64,000 nucleotides of DNA from Pseudomonas sp. BCA17 (GCF_004519405.1 NZ_SGWI01000003.1:124001-188000), one strand, 5' to 3'. Counted from the stretch's first letter, positions 47,802 to 56,897 are shown. Translations and numbers: made by a program. Notes: generated by a model from the sequence alone, not told the origin.

Positions 47802-48986
47802 ATGCTCGCGCAACTTCCACCGGCCTTACAGAATCTTCAGCTACCGCTGCGTCTTCGACTCTGGGACGGCCATGAATTCAACCTGGGCCCTGAGCCCAGT
47901 GTGACCATCGTGGTGAAGGACCCCACGGTCGTGTCCCAGCTGACCCATCCAACGCTCGACTTACTGGGCGAAGCCTTCGTCGAGGGCAAATTGGAGCTTG
48001 AAGGCTCCATCTCCGAGGTCATTCGGGTGTGTGACGAACTGAGTCACGCCCTGGTCGACGACGACGAGGGGAGTCGTCCGGTGCGCTCGATCCACGACAA
48101 GGCCACCGACGCAGCGGCTATTTCCTACCATTACGACCTGTCCAACGCGTTCTACCAGCTATGGCTGGATCAGGACATGGTGTACTCCTGCGGTTATTTC
48201 GAAACCGGCAGCGAATCCATCGACCAGGCCCAACAAGACAAATTTCGCCACCTGTGCCGCAAACTGCGGTTGCAGCCGGGAGAGTATTTGCTCGATGTAG
48301 GTTGTGGCTGGGGTGGGCTGGCGCGTTTTGCCGCACGGGAGTTCGGCGTCAAAGTGTTTGGCATCACCTTGAGCAAGGAGCAGTTGGCGCTGGCCCGGGA
48401 ACGTGTGAGCGCCGAGGGCCTGGAAGACCAGGTGGACCTGCAACTGCTCGACTACCGTGACCTGCCGCAGGATGGCCGGTTCGATAAAGTGGTGAGCGTG
48501 GGCATGTTCGAGCACGTCGGCCACGCCAACCTGGCGCAGTACTGCCAGACCCTGTTCGGCGCGGTACGTGAAGGCGGCCTGGTGATGAACCACGGTATTA
48601 CCGCCAAGCACACTGACGGTCGCCCTGTCGGCCGGGGCGCCGGGGACTTCATCGAGCGTTATGTGTTCCCCAACGGCGAGTTGCCGCACCTGGCGATGAT
48701 GGTGAAGGAGATCAGCGAGGTCGGACTGGAAGTGGTCGACGTCGAAAGCCTGCGCCTGCACTACGCGCGCACCCTCGACCACTGGAGCGAACGCCTGGAA
48801 GACAACCTGGAAGCGGCGGCGAAAATGGTGCCGGAGCAAGCGTTGCGTATCTGGCGGTTGTACTTGGCCGGCTGCGCTTATGCGTTTGCGCGGGGCTGGA
48901 TCAACCTGCACCAGATCCTGGCGGTGAAACCCCATGCCGATGGTAGCCATGAGCTGCCGTGGACGCGGGAGGATCTCTACCGCTGA
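47802..48986 (+). CDS. cfa: Cyclopropane-fatty-acyl-phospholipid synthase
   Basis: Methylates cis double bonds of membrane phospholipid acyl chains using SAM, mostly on entry to stationary phase. The 394-residue protein has an N-terminal lipid-binding region (residues 1-100), the family motif YHYDLSNAFYQLWLD, the SAM loop LLDVGCGWGGLARFAA and the Cfa signature in FIERYVFPNGELPH. Its gene starts 87 bases after bufC and has its own upstream space; a strong terminator follows. Confidence 0.96.
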   Translation: MLAQLPPALQNLQLPLRLRLWDGHEFNLGPEPSVTIVVKDPTVVSQLTHPTLDLLGEAFVEGKLELEGSISEVIRVCDELSHALVDDDEGSRPVRSIHDKATDAAAISYHYDLSNAFYQLWLDQDMVYSCGYFETGSESIDQAQQDKFRHLCRKLRLQPGEYLLDVGCGWGGLARFAAREFGVKVFGITLSKEQLALARERVSAEGLEDQVDLQLLDYRDLPQDGRFDKVVSVGMFEHVGHANLAQYCQTLFGAVREGGLVMNHGITAKHTDGRPVGRGAGDFIERYVFPNGELPHLAMMVKEISEVGLEVVDVESLRLHYARTLDHWSERLEDNLEAAAKMVPEQALRIWRLYLAGCAYAFARGWINLHQILAVKPHADGSHELPWTREDLYR

Positions 48987-49016
48987 GCCGATGTTCCACC
49001 GCAAGAAGATCCAGAC

Positions 49017-49051
49017 GTGGGAGGGGGCAAGACCCCCTCCCACATTTTTTT
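49017..49051. terminator. REP-derived bidirectional terminator between cfa and clsA
   Basis: GTGGGAGGGGG (49017-49027) pairs perfectly with CCCCCTCCCAC (49033-49043) around CAAGA, followed by a run of seven T to 49051. The stem sequence is the core of a very common fluorescent-pseudomonad intergenic palindrome. It lies between the convergent cfa and cardiolipin synthase genes and clearly can stop cfa transcription. Confidence 0.85.
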
Positions 49052-49061
49052 GCGTTGTTTG

Positions 49062-50501
49062 TCAGAGAATCGGTGAGATCAACCGCGCGACCCGCATGCC
49101 CAGTTGTTGCAGGCGGCGCGTCTCGCGGCTTTCTTCTTGGCTGACTTCGTGGGCCAGGGCGAAGTCGTCCACCAGCATTCGTTCAACTTCGCCAGCAAAC
49201 GCCTCATCCACCGTCAGTAACATCACTTCGAAATTCAGTCGGAACGAACGGTTATCCATGTTCGCACTGCCGATGGCGCTGATTTCGCTGTCCACCAACA
49301 CCACTTTCTGATGCAGAAAGCCCGGCGTGTAGCGGAAGACGCGCACTCCGGCGCGAACGGCTTCGATCGCGTAAAGGCTGGATGCGGCATAGACGATGCG
49401 GTGATCGGGACGCGAGGGCAGCAACAGGCGTACGTCGACGCCGCGCAGCACGGCCAGGCGCAGAGCGGAAAAGACGGCCTCATCGGGGATGAAATACGGG
49501 CTGGTGATCCACACCCGCTCGGTCGCGGCGTGGATGGCTTCGACGAAAAACAGTGAGCAGGTTTCGTACGGGTCGGCCGGGCCACTGGCGAGTAATTGGC
49601 AGAGCACGCCGTCTTCGGGGTAGGCGTCCGGCAGAATCAGTGGCGGTAACTTGCGGGCGGCCCAGAACCAGTCTTCGGCAAACGACTCTTGCAGGCACGC
49701 AACCACCGGGCCGGTAACTTGCACATGGGTGTCGCGCCAGGGCGACAGCGGCGGTTTTTTGCCCAGGTATTCGTCACCGACGTTATGGCCACCGACAAAC
49801 CCGGTGATGCCGTCCACCACCACGATCTTGCGATGGTTGCGGAAGTTGACCTGGAAACGGTTGAGCCAGCCGCCGCGAGTAGCGAACGCCTTGACCTGCA
49901 CACCTGCGTCGCGCAGTGATTGCACGTAGTGATGGGGCAGGGCGTGGCTGCCGATGCGGTCATATAGCACGTATAGGGTTACGCCTTGAGCTGCCTTTTC
50001 CTTCAGCAGGGCATGCAACTGTCTGCCCAGTTCGTCGTCATGGATGATGAAGAATTGGAACAGCACGGCGGTTTTGGCGTTGCGGATCGCGTCGAAGATT
50101 GCGCTGAAGGTGGCGTCGCCATTGATCAACAAGCGTACTTGATTGTTGGCCAGGCACGGCATGCGTCCCAGCTTGGGCATGGCACGCAGTGAAGCGTAGG
50201 CGCTGGAGTTGCGTGCGGCGAGGGCTTCTTCGACCCAGGGGCGCCAGTTCAGCTCGGTAATGGCGGCGTGCATTTCCTGGTTGGCCTGGCGGCGCGCCTG
50301 GATGTACGCGTCGAAGGTGCTGCGGCCGAAGATCAGGTAAGGAATCAATGTGAGATACGGCATGAACATCAACGACAACGCCCACGCGATTGAGCCTTGG
50401 GCGGTCCTGACGGTCAGCACCGCATGGATCGCGGCGAGGGTCCCGAGAAAATGCAGCGTGGCAATGAAATAGGCGAGCAGGTGCGGGCCAAAGAAGTCCA
50501 T
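49062..50501 (-). CDS. clsA: Cardiolipin synthase A
   Basis: Joins two phosphatidylglycerols into cardiolipin and glycerol. The 479-residue protein has two N-terminal transmembrane helices ([22 protein letters not shown] and [21 protein letters not shown]) and two phospholipase-D HKD motifs (HRKIVVVDG near residue 220; HQKVVLVDS then GSANMDNRS near residue 400). Upstream in-frame starts exist at 50510 and 50522; ATG 50501 (MDFFGPH) gives the usual family length and is 11 bases after GGAG. Confidence 0.95.
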   Translation of the reverse strand: MDFFGPHLLAYFIATLHFLGTLAAIHAVLTVRTAQGSIAWALSLMFMPYLTLIPYLIFGRSTFDAYIQARRQANQEMHAAITELNWRPWVEEALAARNSSAYASLRAMPKLGRMPCLANNQVRLLINGDATFSAIFDAIRNAKTAVLFQFFIIHDDELGRQLHALLKEKAAQGVTLYVLYDRIGSHALPHHYVQSLRDAGVQVKAFATRGGWLNRFQVNFRNHRKIVVVDGITGFVGGHNVGDEYLGKKPPLSPWRDTHVQVTGPVVACLQESFAEDWFWAARKLPPLILPDAYPEDGVLCQLLASGPADPYETCSLFFVEAIHAATERVWITSPYFIPDEAVFSALRLAVLRGVDVRLLLPSRPDHRIVYAASSLYAIEAVRAGVRVFRYTPGFLHQKVVLVDSEISAIGSANMDNRSFRLNFEVMLLTVDEAFAGEVERMLVDDFALAHEVSQEESRETRRLQQLGMRVARLISPIL

Positions 50502-50631
50502 GAACGACATATCTCCAGGCAATCGAGTGCCTAACAGACCATGAACGGCTGCGAATGTCGCTATTTTATTTGCCGTGCAACACTGGCGCCTTTGCGGCGT
50601 CTAACGCCCACAATTACCCAGGAGTTACTCG

Positions 50632-51153
50632 ATGAATGCTCGTCTGCTTGGTTTGGCCATGGTTGTTGGATTGTCGCTGCCCGTGGCGGCTCAGGCTCAG
50701 ATGCTGACGCCGGGGTTGTGGGAACTGACCACCAGCAATATGAAAGTTGATAACCAGGACCTGCCGGACCTTTCGCTGATCCTCGGTCAGCTCAAGCAAC
50801 AGATGACTCCGGAGCAACGTGCGATGCTTGAAAAACAGGGCATCACCATGGCCGGTAAAGGCGTGCAGGTATGCCTCACTCCCGCCCAGGTCGCGTCCGA
50901 TTCGATCCCGCTGACCGACCCGCAGTCGGGTTGTAAGCAGGAAGTGACCGACAAGACCGGCAACCAGTGGAAATTCCGTTTCAGCTGCCCGAAAGCCCAA
51001 GGCAGTGGCATCGCCACCTTCCAGAGCCAGAAGGAATTCACCACCACCGTCAACGGCACCTTCAATGCCACGGGTATCCAGCAGAAGGGCAGCCTCGACA
51101 CCCACGCCCAGTGGCTGGGCAACGATTGCGGTACGGTCAAACCTCGCGCTTAA
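50632..51153 (+). CDS. DUF3617 family exported protein
   Basis: 173 residues with a Sec signal peptide (LLGLAMVVGLSLPVAAQAQ, cleavage near residue 23) and the DUF3617 pattern beginning LTPGLWELTT, with four Cys in the mature part that may form disulfides (VCLTP, GCKQE, SCPKA, NDCGT). Function unknown; periplasmic by its signal. GGAG precedes the ATG. Its stop overlaps that of pyrQ on the other strand by 3 bases. Confidence 0.88.
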   Translation: MNARLLGLAMVVGLSLPVAAQAQMLTPGLWELTTSNMKVDNQDLPDLSLILGQLKQQMTPEQRAMLEKQGITMAGKGVQVCLTPAQVASDSIPLTDPQSGCKQEVTDKTGNQWKFRFSCPKAQGSGIATFQSQKEFTTTVNGTFNATGIQQKGSLDTHAQWLGNDCGTVKPRA

Positions 51154-52487
51154 CGCAAAAAGTGCAGGGGCAAGCCCTGGCAACTGTCGACGACCTGGCC
51201 TCGGTGCCACGCCAGATGGCCGGACACCAACGTGGTGCTGACGCTGTGGCGAAAGCTGCGTTCGGCGAACGGCGTCCAGCCGCAGCGGGCCAGGACAGGT
51301 TGGGTATTGACGGGCTTGCCTTCAGGCTCGGGTTGGATCAACACCAGGTCGGCCCAATAGCCTTCGCGTAGATACCCACGTTCAGGAATGGCAAACAGGT
51401 CAGCCACTCGGTGGCTGGTCTTTGCCACCAGCGTAGTCAGCGGCAGGTGCCCGTCAGCCACCAACTCCAGCAACGCCGGCAACGCGTGCTGCACCAGCGG
51501 CAACCCGGCCGGCGCTTCGCGATAGGCAAGCGTTTTCTGCGCCCAGGTATGCGGTGCATGGTCGGTGCCGATGACATCCAGACGATCACTCAACAAGGCC
51601 AGGCGCAGCGCATCGCGATCGGCGCGGGTCTTGATCGCCGGGTTGCATTTGATCTGGTGGCCGAGGCGGTGATAGTCGCGGTCATCGAACAGCAGGTGGT
51701 GCACGCAGACCTCGGCGGTGATGCGTTTTTCGGCCAAGGGTTTGTCTTCGAGCAGATCCAGTTCGAGGGCGCTGGTCAGGTGCAACACGTGTAACCGTGT
51801 GCCGTGACGTTGGGCCAACTCCACGGCAAAAGAAGATGAGCGATAGCAGGCTTCGGCATCGCGGATCAGCGGGTGAGCAACGGCGGGAATCCGCTCGCCG
51901 AAGCGTTCACGCAGGCGCTGTTCGTTGGCCAGGATGCTGGGCGTGTGTTCGCAGTGGGCCAGCAGGATGGTCGGTACTTCGGCAAATAGCCGCTCCAGGA
52001 GACGAGGGTCGTCCACCAGCATATTGCCGGTGGAGGCGCCCATGAACACTTTGACCCCGGCGACTTCCCGTGGGTCGAGGGCGGCCACGGTATCGAGGTT
52101 GTCGTTGCTCACACCAAAGTGAAAGCCGTAATTGGCCACCGAATTCAAGGCGGCGCGGCGCTTTTTATCGGCCAGGGCCTCCAGGGTCAGTGTGGCAGGG
52201 TGTGTGTTGGGCATGTCCATGAAGCTGGTGATACCACCGGCCACCGCCGCGCGGGACTCGCTGTAGAAACTGCCTTTGTCCGGGGCCCCAGGTTCGCGAA
52301 AGTGCACTTGGTCGTCGATCATGCCCGGCAGCAGCCATTGACCCTGGGCGTCGATTTCCACCGGTTCGTTGCAGCCTTCAATGCTGCCAGCGATTTTCTC
52401 GATACGACCATTGGCAACCAGTATATCGGCGTCGAACTCCACGCCTTCATTGACCAGGCGGGCATTGCGAATCAGCAGGCGGCTCAT
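51150..52487 (-). CDS. pyrQ: Dihydroorotase-like protein PyrQ (Zur-regulon paralogue)
   Basis: Cyclic amidohydrolase predicted to interconvert carbamoyl-aspartate and dihydroorotate in pyrimidine synthesis, kept as a backup when zinc is short (role known for P. aeruginosa PyrQ). The 445-residue protein has the amidohydrolase opening PGMIDDQVHFREPG, where the usual His-x-His metal pair is Gln-x-His, plus the carbamylated-Lys region GVKVFMGAS, LLAHCEH, HVLHLTSA and the catalytic GTDHAPHT. Last gene of the long zinc operon starting at folE2; 3 bases separate it from the gamma-carbonic anhydrase gene. Confidence 0.9.
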   Translation of the reverse strand: MSRLLIRNARLVNEGVEFDADILVANGRIEKIAGSIEGCNEPVEIDAQGQWLLPGMIDDQVHFREPGAPDKGSFYSESRAAVAGGITSFMDMPNTHPATLTLEALADKKRRAALNSVANYGFHFGVSNDNLDTVAALDPREVAGVKVFMGASTGNMLVDDPRLLERLFAEVPTILLAHCEHTPSILANEQRLRERFGERIPAVAHPLIRDAEACYRSSSFAVELAQRHGTRLHVLHLTSALELDLLEDKPLAEKRITAEVCVHHLLFDDRDYHRLGHQIKCNPAIKTRADRDALRLALLSDRLDVIGTDHAPHTWAQKTLAYREAPAGLPLVQHALPALLELVADGHLPLTTLVAKTSHRVADLFAIPERGYLREGYWADLVLIQPEPEGKPVNTQPVLARCGWTPFAERSFRHSVSTTLVSGHLAWHRGQVVDSCQGLPLHFLR

Positions 52488-52490
52488 GGT

Positions 52491-53051
52491 TCAGAACTCG
52501 TTTTGCAGGGCTTTGTAACCCAGCACCAGGTCAACGTTGGTGCGAGCTACGTCTTCGGAAAACTCAGACGCGCTGACACTCACCGGCGGGAACTGCGACA
52601 GGTCGGTGTTGGGCCCGATGCGGGTGGTGGAGGGCACGTAAAAGGCCGCGGGCAAGTCGCGTCCGTCGACCACTGAGTTGTGGCGCACCACACAACCGTC
52701 GCCCACGACGCAGTTGAACAGCACGCTGTTGAAGCCGATGAACACCCGATTGCCGACGGTGCAGGGGCCGTGGACGATGGAGCGATGCGCAATGGAACTG
52801 AACTCACCAATGGTCACCGCCGCGCCGGATTTAGAGTGGATGACTACGCCGTCCTGGATGTTGGAGTTGGCGCCGATGGTGATCGGGTCCATGTCGCCGG
52901 TCGCGTCGACTTCGTCGGCACGGATCACGGCATAGGGGCCGACGAACACATTCTCACCGATGATGACTTTGCCGCAGATGATTGCGGTTTTGTCGACGTA
53001 GGCCGATTCGGCAATCACTGGCAGATCGCCGGAAGGGTTCTTGCGGATCAT
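52491..53051 (-). CDS. Gamma-class carbonic anhydrase-like hexapeptide-repeat protein
   Basis: 186 residues forming a left-handed beta-helix (repeats such as VIIGENVFVGPYAVIRAD and NIQDGVVIHSKSGAAVTIGEFSSIAHRSIVHGP). His residues of the gamma-class metal site are visible in VIHSKS, IAHRS and VHGP. It is the homologue of the gene beside pyrQ in P. aeruginosa (PA5540). Gamma enzymes can use iron or cobalt, which would fit a zinc-sparing role. ATGA overlap with hisI. Confidence 0.88.
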   Translation of the reverse strand: MIRKNPSGDLPVIAESAYVDKTAIICGKVIIGENVFVGPYAVIRADEVDATGDMDPITIGANSNIQDGVVIHSKSGAAVTIGEFSSIAHRSIVHGPCTVGNRVFIGFNSVLFNCVVGDGCVVRHNSVVDGRDLPAAFYVPSTTRIGPNTDLSQFPPVSVSASEFSEDVARTNVDLVLGYKALQNEF

Positions 53052-53461
53052 GCTTCAGGCTCCGTAATGATATGAACGTAATTGCCGTCGATGGCGTTGT
53101 AGAAGCAAGTCGGCCGGCCGGTGTGGCAGGCCGGGCCTTGTTGATCGACGATCAGCAGTACGGCGTCGCCGTCGCAATCCAGGCGCGCTTCGATCAACTG
53201 CTGCCAGTGGCCGGAGCTTTCGCCTTTACGCCACAACTGTTGGCGCGAACGCGACCAGTAGCAAACCTGACCGGTGGACAGTGTTTCGTCGAGGGCCTGG
53301 CGGTTCATCCAGGCCAGCATCAACACCTCGTCAGTGCCGTGCTGCTGGGCGATGGCGGCAATCAGGCCATCGCTGTTCCACGGCAGGGCATTCAGCACGG
53401 GGTCGAGTGGGAAGCGGCTGCCAAGGGCAGCCTTTTCCAGATCGAGCATGCTCAACGTCAT
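53048..53461 (-). CDS. hisI: Phosphoribosyl-AMP cyclohydrolase (HisI), second copy in the zinc operon
   Basis: Histidine biosynthesis step 3. The 137-residue protein has the characteristic LMLAWMNRQALDETLSTGQ, SRSRQQLWRKGE, DCDGDAVLL metal site and GPACHTGRPTCFY cysteines. Start ATG 53461 overlaps the znuA-like stop as ATGA; upstream in-frame sequence belongs to that gene. Placed here, away from hisE and the tat cluster, it is probably the low-zinc paralogue known from COG0523-linked clusters. It keeps Cys ligands, so it is not obviously zinc-free. Confidence 0.9.
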   Translation of the reverse strand: MTLSMLDLEKAALGSRFPLDPVLNALPWNSDGLIAAIAQQHGTDEVLMLAWMNRQALDETLSTGQVCYWSRSRQQLWRKGESSGHWQQLIEARLDCDGDAVLLIVDQQGPACHTGRPTCFYNAIDGNYVHIITEPEA

Positions 53462-54336
53462 GGTTTGCTCAGGGCGGCGCACAGGGTGTTGAGGTTGTAT
53501 TCGAACAGCCCGGTGAAGGTGCTGGCCGGGCCTTCTGCGGCGAGGGCGTCGGAGTACAGGGTGCCGCCGATCTGCGCGCCGCTTTCGTCTGCGATCTGCT
53601 TGAGCAGGCGCGAGTCCTTGATGTTTTCCATGAACACGGCCTTGACCTTGTCTTTGCGGATCTGGGTGATCAGCGCGGCGACTTCGGCGGCCGATGGTTC
53701 ACGCTCAGTCGACAAACCTTGCGGCGCCAGGAACTGGATGCCATAAGCCTGGCCCAGGTAGCCGAAGGCGTCATGGGAGGTAACGATGCGACGGTTGCCC
53801 GCCGGCAATGCGCCGAACTTGGTCTTGGCTTCGGCCAGCAGGCGGTAGATTTCTTTCAGGTACGCCTGGCTGTTGTGCAGGTAGTCGGCCTTGTTGGCCG
53901 GATCGGCCGCCACCAGCGCCTTGGTGATGTTGTTCACGTAGATTTCGGCATTGGCCAGGTTGTGCCAGGCATGCGGGTCGGGGATGGTTTCGCCGTCTTC
54001 TTCCATCGTGTGGGAGATCACACCTTTGCTGGCGGTGACGACGGTGGCCTTGGTTTCGGTGCTGGTTACCAGGCGGTCCAGCCAGGGTTCGAAACCCAAC
54101 CCGTTCTTGATGATCAGCCTGGCCTTGAGCAGCGCCTTGGCATCGTCCGGGGTGGGTTCGTAGGTATGGGCGTCGGCGTCGGGGCCGACCATGTTGCTGA
54201 TCTGGATGTGATCGCCGCCGATCTGGTGGGTGATGTCATCAAGGATACTGAAGCTGGTAACCACCTGGAGTTTATCGGCAGCCTGGGCCATCGACAGCGG
54301 TAGCAGCAGGCTGAACAGCACGAGTAGAGCGCGCAT
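53458..54336 (-). CDS. Zinc/manganese-type ABC transporter substrate-binding protein (ZnuA/AztC-like)
   Basis: Periplasmic metal-binding protein of cluster A-I, 292 residues, with a Sec signal (LLVLFSLLLPLSMAQAA). Metal ligands visible: His in DADAHTYEPT, His in DPHAWHN, His in TSHDAFGY and Asp in LYSDAL. It lacks the long His/Asp-rich loop of classical ZnuA, so a second-tier zinc importer or a manganese-capable one is possible. Context in a Zur-headed operon argues for zinc. GAGGTG lies 9 bases before ATG 54336. Confidence 0.88.
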   Translation of the reverse strand: MRALLVLFSLLLPLSMAQAADKLQVVTSFSILDDITHQIGGDHIQISNMVGPDADAHTYEPTPDDAKALLKARLIIKNGLGFEPWLDRLVTSTETKATVVTASKGVISHTMEEDGETIPDPHAWHNLANAEIYVNNITKALVAADPANKADYLHNSQAYLKEIYRLLAEAKTKFGALPAGNRRIVTSHDAFGYLGQAYGIQFLAPQGLSTEREPSAAEVAALITQIRKDKVKAVFMENIKDSRLLKQIADESGAQIGGTLYSDALAAEGPASTFTGLFEYNLNTLCAALSKP

Positions 54337-54347
54337 CGGGAAACACC

Positions 54348-55214
54348 TCATTGGGATGTAAGCGAAGGTGGGCGGCGCAGCAAACCGTGCACCGGACCGA
54401 AGACCACGGACAGCAGATACCCGCCGCCAGCCACCAGCACGATGGCCGGGCCGCTGGGCAGCGAGTAGTAAAACGACAGCAACAGGCCCAACCACACCGA
54501 CAGGCATCCCAGCGCCGCCGAGACCGCGATCAACACGGGCAGGCGTCGGCTCCAGAAGCGTGAAGCAATGGCCGGCAACATCATCAGACCCACTACCATC
54601 AGCGCGCCGATGGCCTGGAAACCGATCACCAGGTTCAGCACCACCAAGGTCAGGAACAACCCGTGTGCGAGGGGGCCGAGGCGGCTGACGGTTTTCAGGA
54701 ACAGTGGGTCGAGGGTGTCCAGCAGCAGCGGCTTATAGATCAGTGCCATGGCGATCAGGCTGAAACCGGAGACCCAGAGCATGCCGGTCAAGGTGGTTTC
54801 ATCCACGGCCAGGGCAGAGCCGAACAGCAGGTGCAAGAGGTCCAGGCGCTTGCCGGCGATGCCGAGAATCAACACGCCAGCGGCGAGTGAGATGGGGTAG
54901 ATGGCGGCGAGGCTGGCATCTTCACGCAGGCCGGTGCGGCGGGTAATCCATGCGGATAAGCCGGCCATGCCCAGACCTGCACCGAGGCCGCCGATGGTCA
55001 GGGCGGGCAGGCTGAGCCCGGCGAACCAGAAGCCGAGAGCGGCGCCAGGCAGAATGCCGTGCGCCACGGCGTCGCCGATCAGGCTCATGCGTCGCAGTAT
55101 CAGGAATACACCGAGCGGCGCGGTGCTGCAGGCGAGCACCAGCCCGCCGATCAGTGCACGGCGCATAAAAACAAAGTCATGGAAGGGCATCCACAGGTGG
55201 GCGGCGAAGTGCAT
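54348..55214 (-). CDS. Zinc-type ABC transporter permease (ZnuB family)
   Basis: Membrane component, 288 residues with about eight hydrophobic helices (ALIGGLVLACSTAPLGVFLIL, FLTLVVLNLVIGFQAIGALMVVGLMMLPAIAS and others). The first transmembrane block carries RRMSLIGDAVAHGILPG, typical of ZnuB/MntB permeases. ATG 55214 overlaps the znuC-like stop (ATGA). Confidence 0.92.
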   Translation of the reverse strand: MHFAAHLWMPFHDFVFMRRALIGGLVLACSTAPLGVFLILRRMSLIGDAVAHGILPGAALGFWFAGLSLPALTIGGLGAGLGMAGLSAWITRRTGLREDASLAAIYPISLAAGVLILGIAGKRLDLLHLLFGSALAVDETTLTGMLWVSGFSLIAMALIYKPLLLDTLDPLFLKTVSRLGPLAHGLFLTLVVLNLVIGFQAIGALMVVGLMMLPAIASRFWSRRLPVLIAVSAALGCLSVWLGLLLSFYYSLPSGPAIVLVAGGGYLLSVVFGPVHGLLRRPPSLTSQ

Positions 55215-55882
55215 CAAGCCACCTGCATGTGCGGTTGCGGGCGGATCAGCTCTTTACTTGGCCCGTACACGCAGCCGGTGCTTTTGATTTGCACCACGTG
55301 TTGGGTGTGATGGCGCACGGAGGCGAGGTCGTGACAAACGATCACCACGGTGCGGCCTTCATCGTGCCAGGCGTGTACGTGTTTCCAGCACAGGGCCTGA
55401 CCTTCTTCATCGAGCGCTGCGTGGGGTTCATCCAGCAGCAACACCGGCGCTTCAGCCAGGCTCATGCGGGCGAGCAGGGCGCGCTGCAATTCGCCACCCG
55501 ACAACGCCATCAATGGGCGGTGTTCAAGGCCGCCGAGGCACCAGTCTTCCAGTACCGCTTGCAGGCGCTGGCTGCGCTGGTCCGGGGTGAGCCTGGTGCC
55601 CCAGAAGCCGGCCGCGACTAACTCTTGCAGGCTGATGGGGAACTGGCGATCGAGGTGTTGTTGCTGAGGCAGAAACGACAAGCCGCCGCGGCGTGGGACA
55701 TCCACGGTGACTTTTCCCGCCAGCGGCTTTTGCAGGCCGGCGATGACTTTGAGCAGGCTGCTTTTTCCAGTGCCGTTGGCACCAATGATTCCGGTGAGGC
55801 TGCCTTTTGCCAGCGTCAGATCAATGGCGGGCGTCAGTGGCTGGCCGGGAGCGCCCCAGCGCAAAGCGGTGCAGGTGATCAT
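55214..55882 (-). CDS. Zinc-type ABC transporter ATP-binding protein (ZnuC family)
   Basis: ATPase of the importer, 222 residues: Walker A GANGTGKSS, ABC signature ALSGGELQRALLAR, Walker B VLLLDEPHAALD and the switch histidine in IVCHD. ATG 55882 overlaps the folE2 stop as ATGA; the frame extends upstream but that is folE2 coding sequence. Confidence 0.93.
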   Translation of the reverse strand: MITCTALRWGAPGQPLTPAIDLTLAKGSLTGIIGANGTGKSSLLKVIAGLQKPLAGKVTVDVPRRGGLSFLPQQQHLDRQFPISLQELVAAGFWGTRLTPDQRSQRLQAVLEDWCLGGLEHRPLMALSGGELQRALLARMSLAEAPVLLLDEPHAALDEEGQALCWKHVHAWHDEGRTVVIVCHDLASVRHHTQHVVQIKSTGCVYGPSKELIRPQPHMQVA

Positions 55883-56769
55883 GCAGAATGTCTCGTCCAA
55901 CGGCTTTCAGCCACGGCATCGTGCGCGTGCAGGCTTTCGGCGTGGATCACTTTGAGGTGGAAGGCTTTGACGGCATCCGAGCGTTTCAAGGCGAGGTTCA
56001 GGCGGCGGGCGGCGTCTTCGCAGAACATCAGGTTCTGCCCATTGGCCAGGGCGAAGGCTTGTTCGTCCGCGCGTTTCACAGCGGTTTGTACGGCGGTGCC
56101 AAGGGCGGCCTCCGCGTCGTTGATCAAATCAGTCAGCGGCAGATGCTCGCCTTGCAGTTGGACGTGCAATTGCGCGGTGCTGCGTTGGCTGTGGGGAGTG
56201 GCGACGATGCCGTTGGCGCTGCCGAGCCAGGTCAAGATGTCCTCATGCTGCAACGGTGTATTGGCAAAGTCTTCAAGAAATTGCTGCTGAATCAACTGCC
56301 TGGCGAGGGCAGCTGAGCATGGGCAGGTTGACGAGTAGGTAACGTCAATTTTTAGTTCCACGTGGAACATCTGGTTTTCCAGACGCGCTTCGATGCACAT
56401 GGGATAGCTTTTCCAGCCAGCCAATGGACTGACCAGTGCCGGGCGTTTCAGCATGAGATCGGTGTGAATACGCAGGTAAGCGTTCTTAGATAATCCTTCA
56501 TGACTGTCGAGAAAACGTTGAAGTACATTACGCAGAAGTGCAGGTGTAAGAAGCTGCTGATCCAACATTTCCAGAGCCAGGTACAAGCGTGACATGTGAA
56601 TGCCACGGGCCGAGCCATCGTCCAGGCTGACGCCGGCGTCAGCCGTAGCGGTAAGGCGCTGGCCGTCGATAAGGACGGGCAAGGCGATGCCGCACATGCC
56701 CACCCAGTCGAGTGGCAAGGCTTGGCGTGAAGCCTGCGCGGCGATATCCGGCAGAGTCAGCGCATTCAT
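55879..56769 (-). CDS. folE2: GTP cyclohydrolase FolE2 (type IB)
   Basis: First step of tetrahydrofolate synthesis; unlike zinc-dependent FolE it accepts other metals, so it is induced in zinc starvation. The 296-residue protein has the GCYH-IB features KIDVTYSSTCPCSAALARQ with the metal Cys, a LKRPALVSPL stretch and ESLHAHDA near the end. ATG 56769 (MNALTLPD) is preferred to ATG 56781 by family similarity. First gene of a seven-gene operon; the Zur box lies 33 bases upstream. A parS site is embedded in its coding sequence. Confidence 0.93.
   Translation of the reverse strand: MNALTLPDIAAQASRQALPLDWVGMCGIALPVLIDGQRLTATADAGVSLDDGSARGIHMSRLYLALEMLDQQLLTPALLRNVLQRFLDSHEGLSKNAYLRIHTDLMLKRPALVSPLAGWKSYPMCIEARLENQMFHVELKIDVTYSSTCPCSAALARQLIQQQFLEDFANTPLQHEDILTWLGSANGIVATPHSQRSTAQLHVQLQGEHLPLTDLINDAEAALGTAVQTAVKRADEQAFALANGQNLMFCEDAARRLNLALKRSDAVKAFHLKVIHAESLHAHDAVAESRWTRHSA
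56354..56369. promoter_or_regulatory. parS: parS-like ParB-binding site inside folE2
   Basis: The 16-mer AGTTCCACGTGGAACA contains the perfect 14-bp palindrome GTTCCACGTGGAAC (56355-56368) and differs from the Pseudomonas parS consensus TGTTCCACGTGGAACA only in the first base. It encodes the FHVEL part of FolE2. A chance occurrence of the 14-bp palindrome in 64 kb is very unlikely. parA and parB are in the same window. Confidence 0.85.
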
Positions 56770-56801
56770 GAGCAGGTCCATCGTTGGAAATAAAAAGACA
56801 T

Positions 56802-56814
56802 GTTATATTATAAC
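56802..56814. promoter_or_regulatory. Zur box upstream of the folE2 operon and the amidase gene
   Basis: GTTATA-T-TATAAC is a perfect palindrome matching the gammaproteobacterial Zur core (GTTATAatATAAC-like). It lies in the 128-base divergent region between folE2 (minus) and the amidase gene (plus), so zinc-bound Zur could repress both at once. Confidence 0.88.
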
Positions 56815-56897
56815 TATTGAGTCGACGATGATTTTTCTGCATCCGTGTTTCTTTAGTCAAGTCGAGCAGGGACGCTCCTTCATTTGCGGTATTTGCC

